A DNA stretch of 64,000 bases from Leptidea sinapis (lineage: Eukaryota > Arthropoda > Insecta > Lepidoptera > Pieridae), in the NCBI RefSeq assembly GCF_905404315.1, contig NC_066301.1, forward strand, positions 248,001-312,000, written 5' to 3'. Positions 63,914-64,000 of this stretch are shown here, in pieces (position 1 is the stretch's first letter; the number at the start of each line of letters is the position of its first letter). The translations under genes were made by a program, and so were the position numbers. The notes below the pieces were generated by a model that did no database searches, was not told the DNA's origin, and worked only from the letters and a program-made list of their open reading frames with translations.

Positions 63914-64000
63914 AAATCAAAGATGGCCACCGCACAAAATTATGATTACAACATTATGGGTATCGTATCCGAGGTTCTCGAGGGTACAGAGAACAATTCT
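63914..64000 (+). repeat. Partial monomer at right edge
   Basis: The last 87 bases are the 5' part of a type-2 monomer (AAATCAAAGATGGCCACC, then ATTACAACATTATGGG, then CTCGAGGGTACAG). It ends without degeneration, so the array continues past the right end as well. Confidence 0.9.

Larger units (their letters stand above)
1..64000 (+). repeat. 100-bp satellite array filling the whole window
   Basis: The same unit of about 100 bp recurs from the first to the last base. Taking the AAATCC just upstream of the GATGGCC motif as monomer start, full monomers begin at 43 and run to 63913, 640 in all, and every one lies in the same orientation. The typical unit has 28 A, 29 T, 18 C and 25 G (43% GC) and six CpGs. 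Copies differ by substitutions, 1-bp indels (often in the T-run before AAATCC) and a few larger deletions. No stretch of even 30 bp falls outside the pattern, so there is no transposon or unique sequence. Homogenised arrays of this kind are known from centromeres and heterochromatin of many eukaryotes; which applies here cannot be read from the sequence. Confidence 0.98.
52709..64000 (+). repeat. Right flank: K-type HOR domain
   Basis: From about 52.7 kb the M12-M14 monomers vanish and K-type strings return: AAATCAAAGATGGCCACC monomers, TTTTAAGCAATATGG with CTCCAGGG, CGAGAGAGCAGAAAAC, and CAATAGTTTGATAAC. A 101-bp monomer with CGTATCCTTGGCT(A/C)TCGTGGG recurs about every 0.8-1.4 kb. Repeat lengths of 800, 1,401, 2,801 and 3,503 bp are present. 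Several segments match the left flank. Confidence 0.8.

Noticed and set aside
1..64000. CENP-B box in the monomer
   Set aside because: I looked for TTCG....A..CGGG and its reverse. CCCGAGGTTCTAGAGG and similar strings have the CCCG but lack the needed T and the terminal CGAA, so there is no match.
1..64000. Assembly artefact: collapsed or looped repeat
   Set aside because: Nearly every unit has its own private variants and the HOR offsets vary, which an assembler loop would not produce. The 600-bp and 800-bp near-perfect copies remain the places where read-level confirmation matters most.
1..64000. Telomere-type or simple-sequence repeats, tRNA or rRNA genes inside the array
   Set aside because: No TTAGGG-like tracts, long microsatellites or recognisable RNA-gene sequences were seen on either strand; short TATATATA runs in P10 and M5 are part of the monomer.

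Overview
The whole window is one uninterrupted satellite-DNA array. It holds 640 complete head-to-tail copies of a monomer of about 100 bp, all on the same strand, plus a partial monomer at each edge (1-42 and 63914-64000). I see no gene, RNA gene, transposon, CRISPR array, telomere repeat or other non-satellite sequence anywhere in the 64 kb. The longest reading frames are by-products of a stop-poor repeat. A homogenised tandem array of this size with multi-level higher-order repeats (HORs) points to the nuclear genome of a eukaryote, in a centromeric, pericentromeric or other heterochromatic block. I cannot name the species, and I do not recognise the repeat as a known named satellite.

The monomer register was followed by hand along the window. 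Most monomers are exactly 100 bp. Some are 99 bp, some 101 bp, eight are 93 bp, and four have larger deletions (89, 87, 89 and 75 bp). Two sequence families alternate irregularly. Type 1 carries ATTTCAGCAATATGGATATC in its middle; type 2 carries ATTACAACATTATGGGTATC.

Three domains can be told apart. The left flank (1 to about 19.7 kb) is built around a four-monomer 'K' block and contains a 2,999-bp-offset duplication, a 1,899-bp HOR, eight-locus 93-bp marker monomers (six of them here) and a nearly perfect 600-bp hexamer in three copies. The central domain (about 19.7-52.7 kb) is built from two modules: P (11 monomers) and M (15 monomers, 1,499 bp). A 399-bp tetramer (M1-M4) has expanded locally inside it, and a segment of about 4 kb is duplicated 9,774 bp away. 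The right flank (about 52.7-64 kb) returns to K-type monomers and carries an 800-bp duplication differing at one base. The two flanks resemble each other more than the centre, which is what layered expansion of a younger core inside an older array would give.

Nothing here works as a set of genes. The biology on show is satellite evolution by unequal exchange, gene conversion and local amplification, with a possible protein-binding box in the monomer and a possible centromeric role. Both of those roles are inferences. Duplication ends quoted below are accurate to roughly one monomer unless stated.
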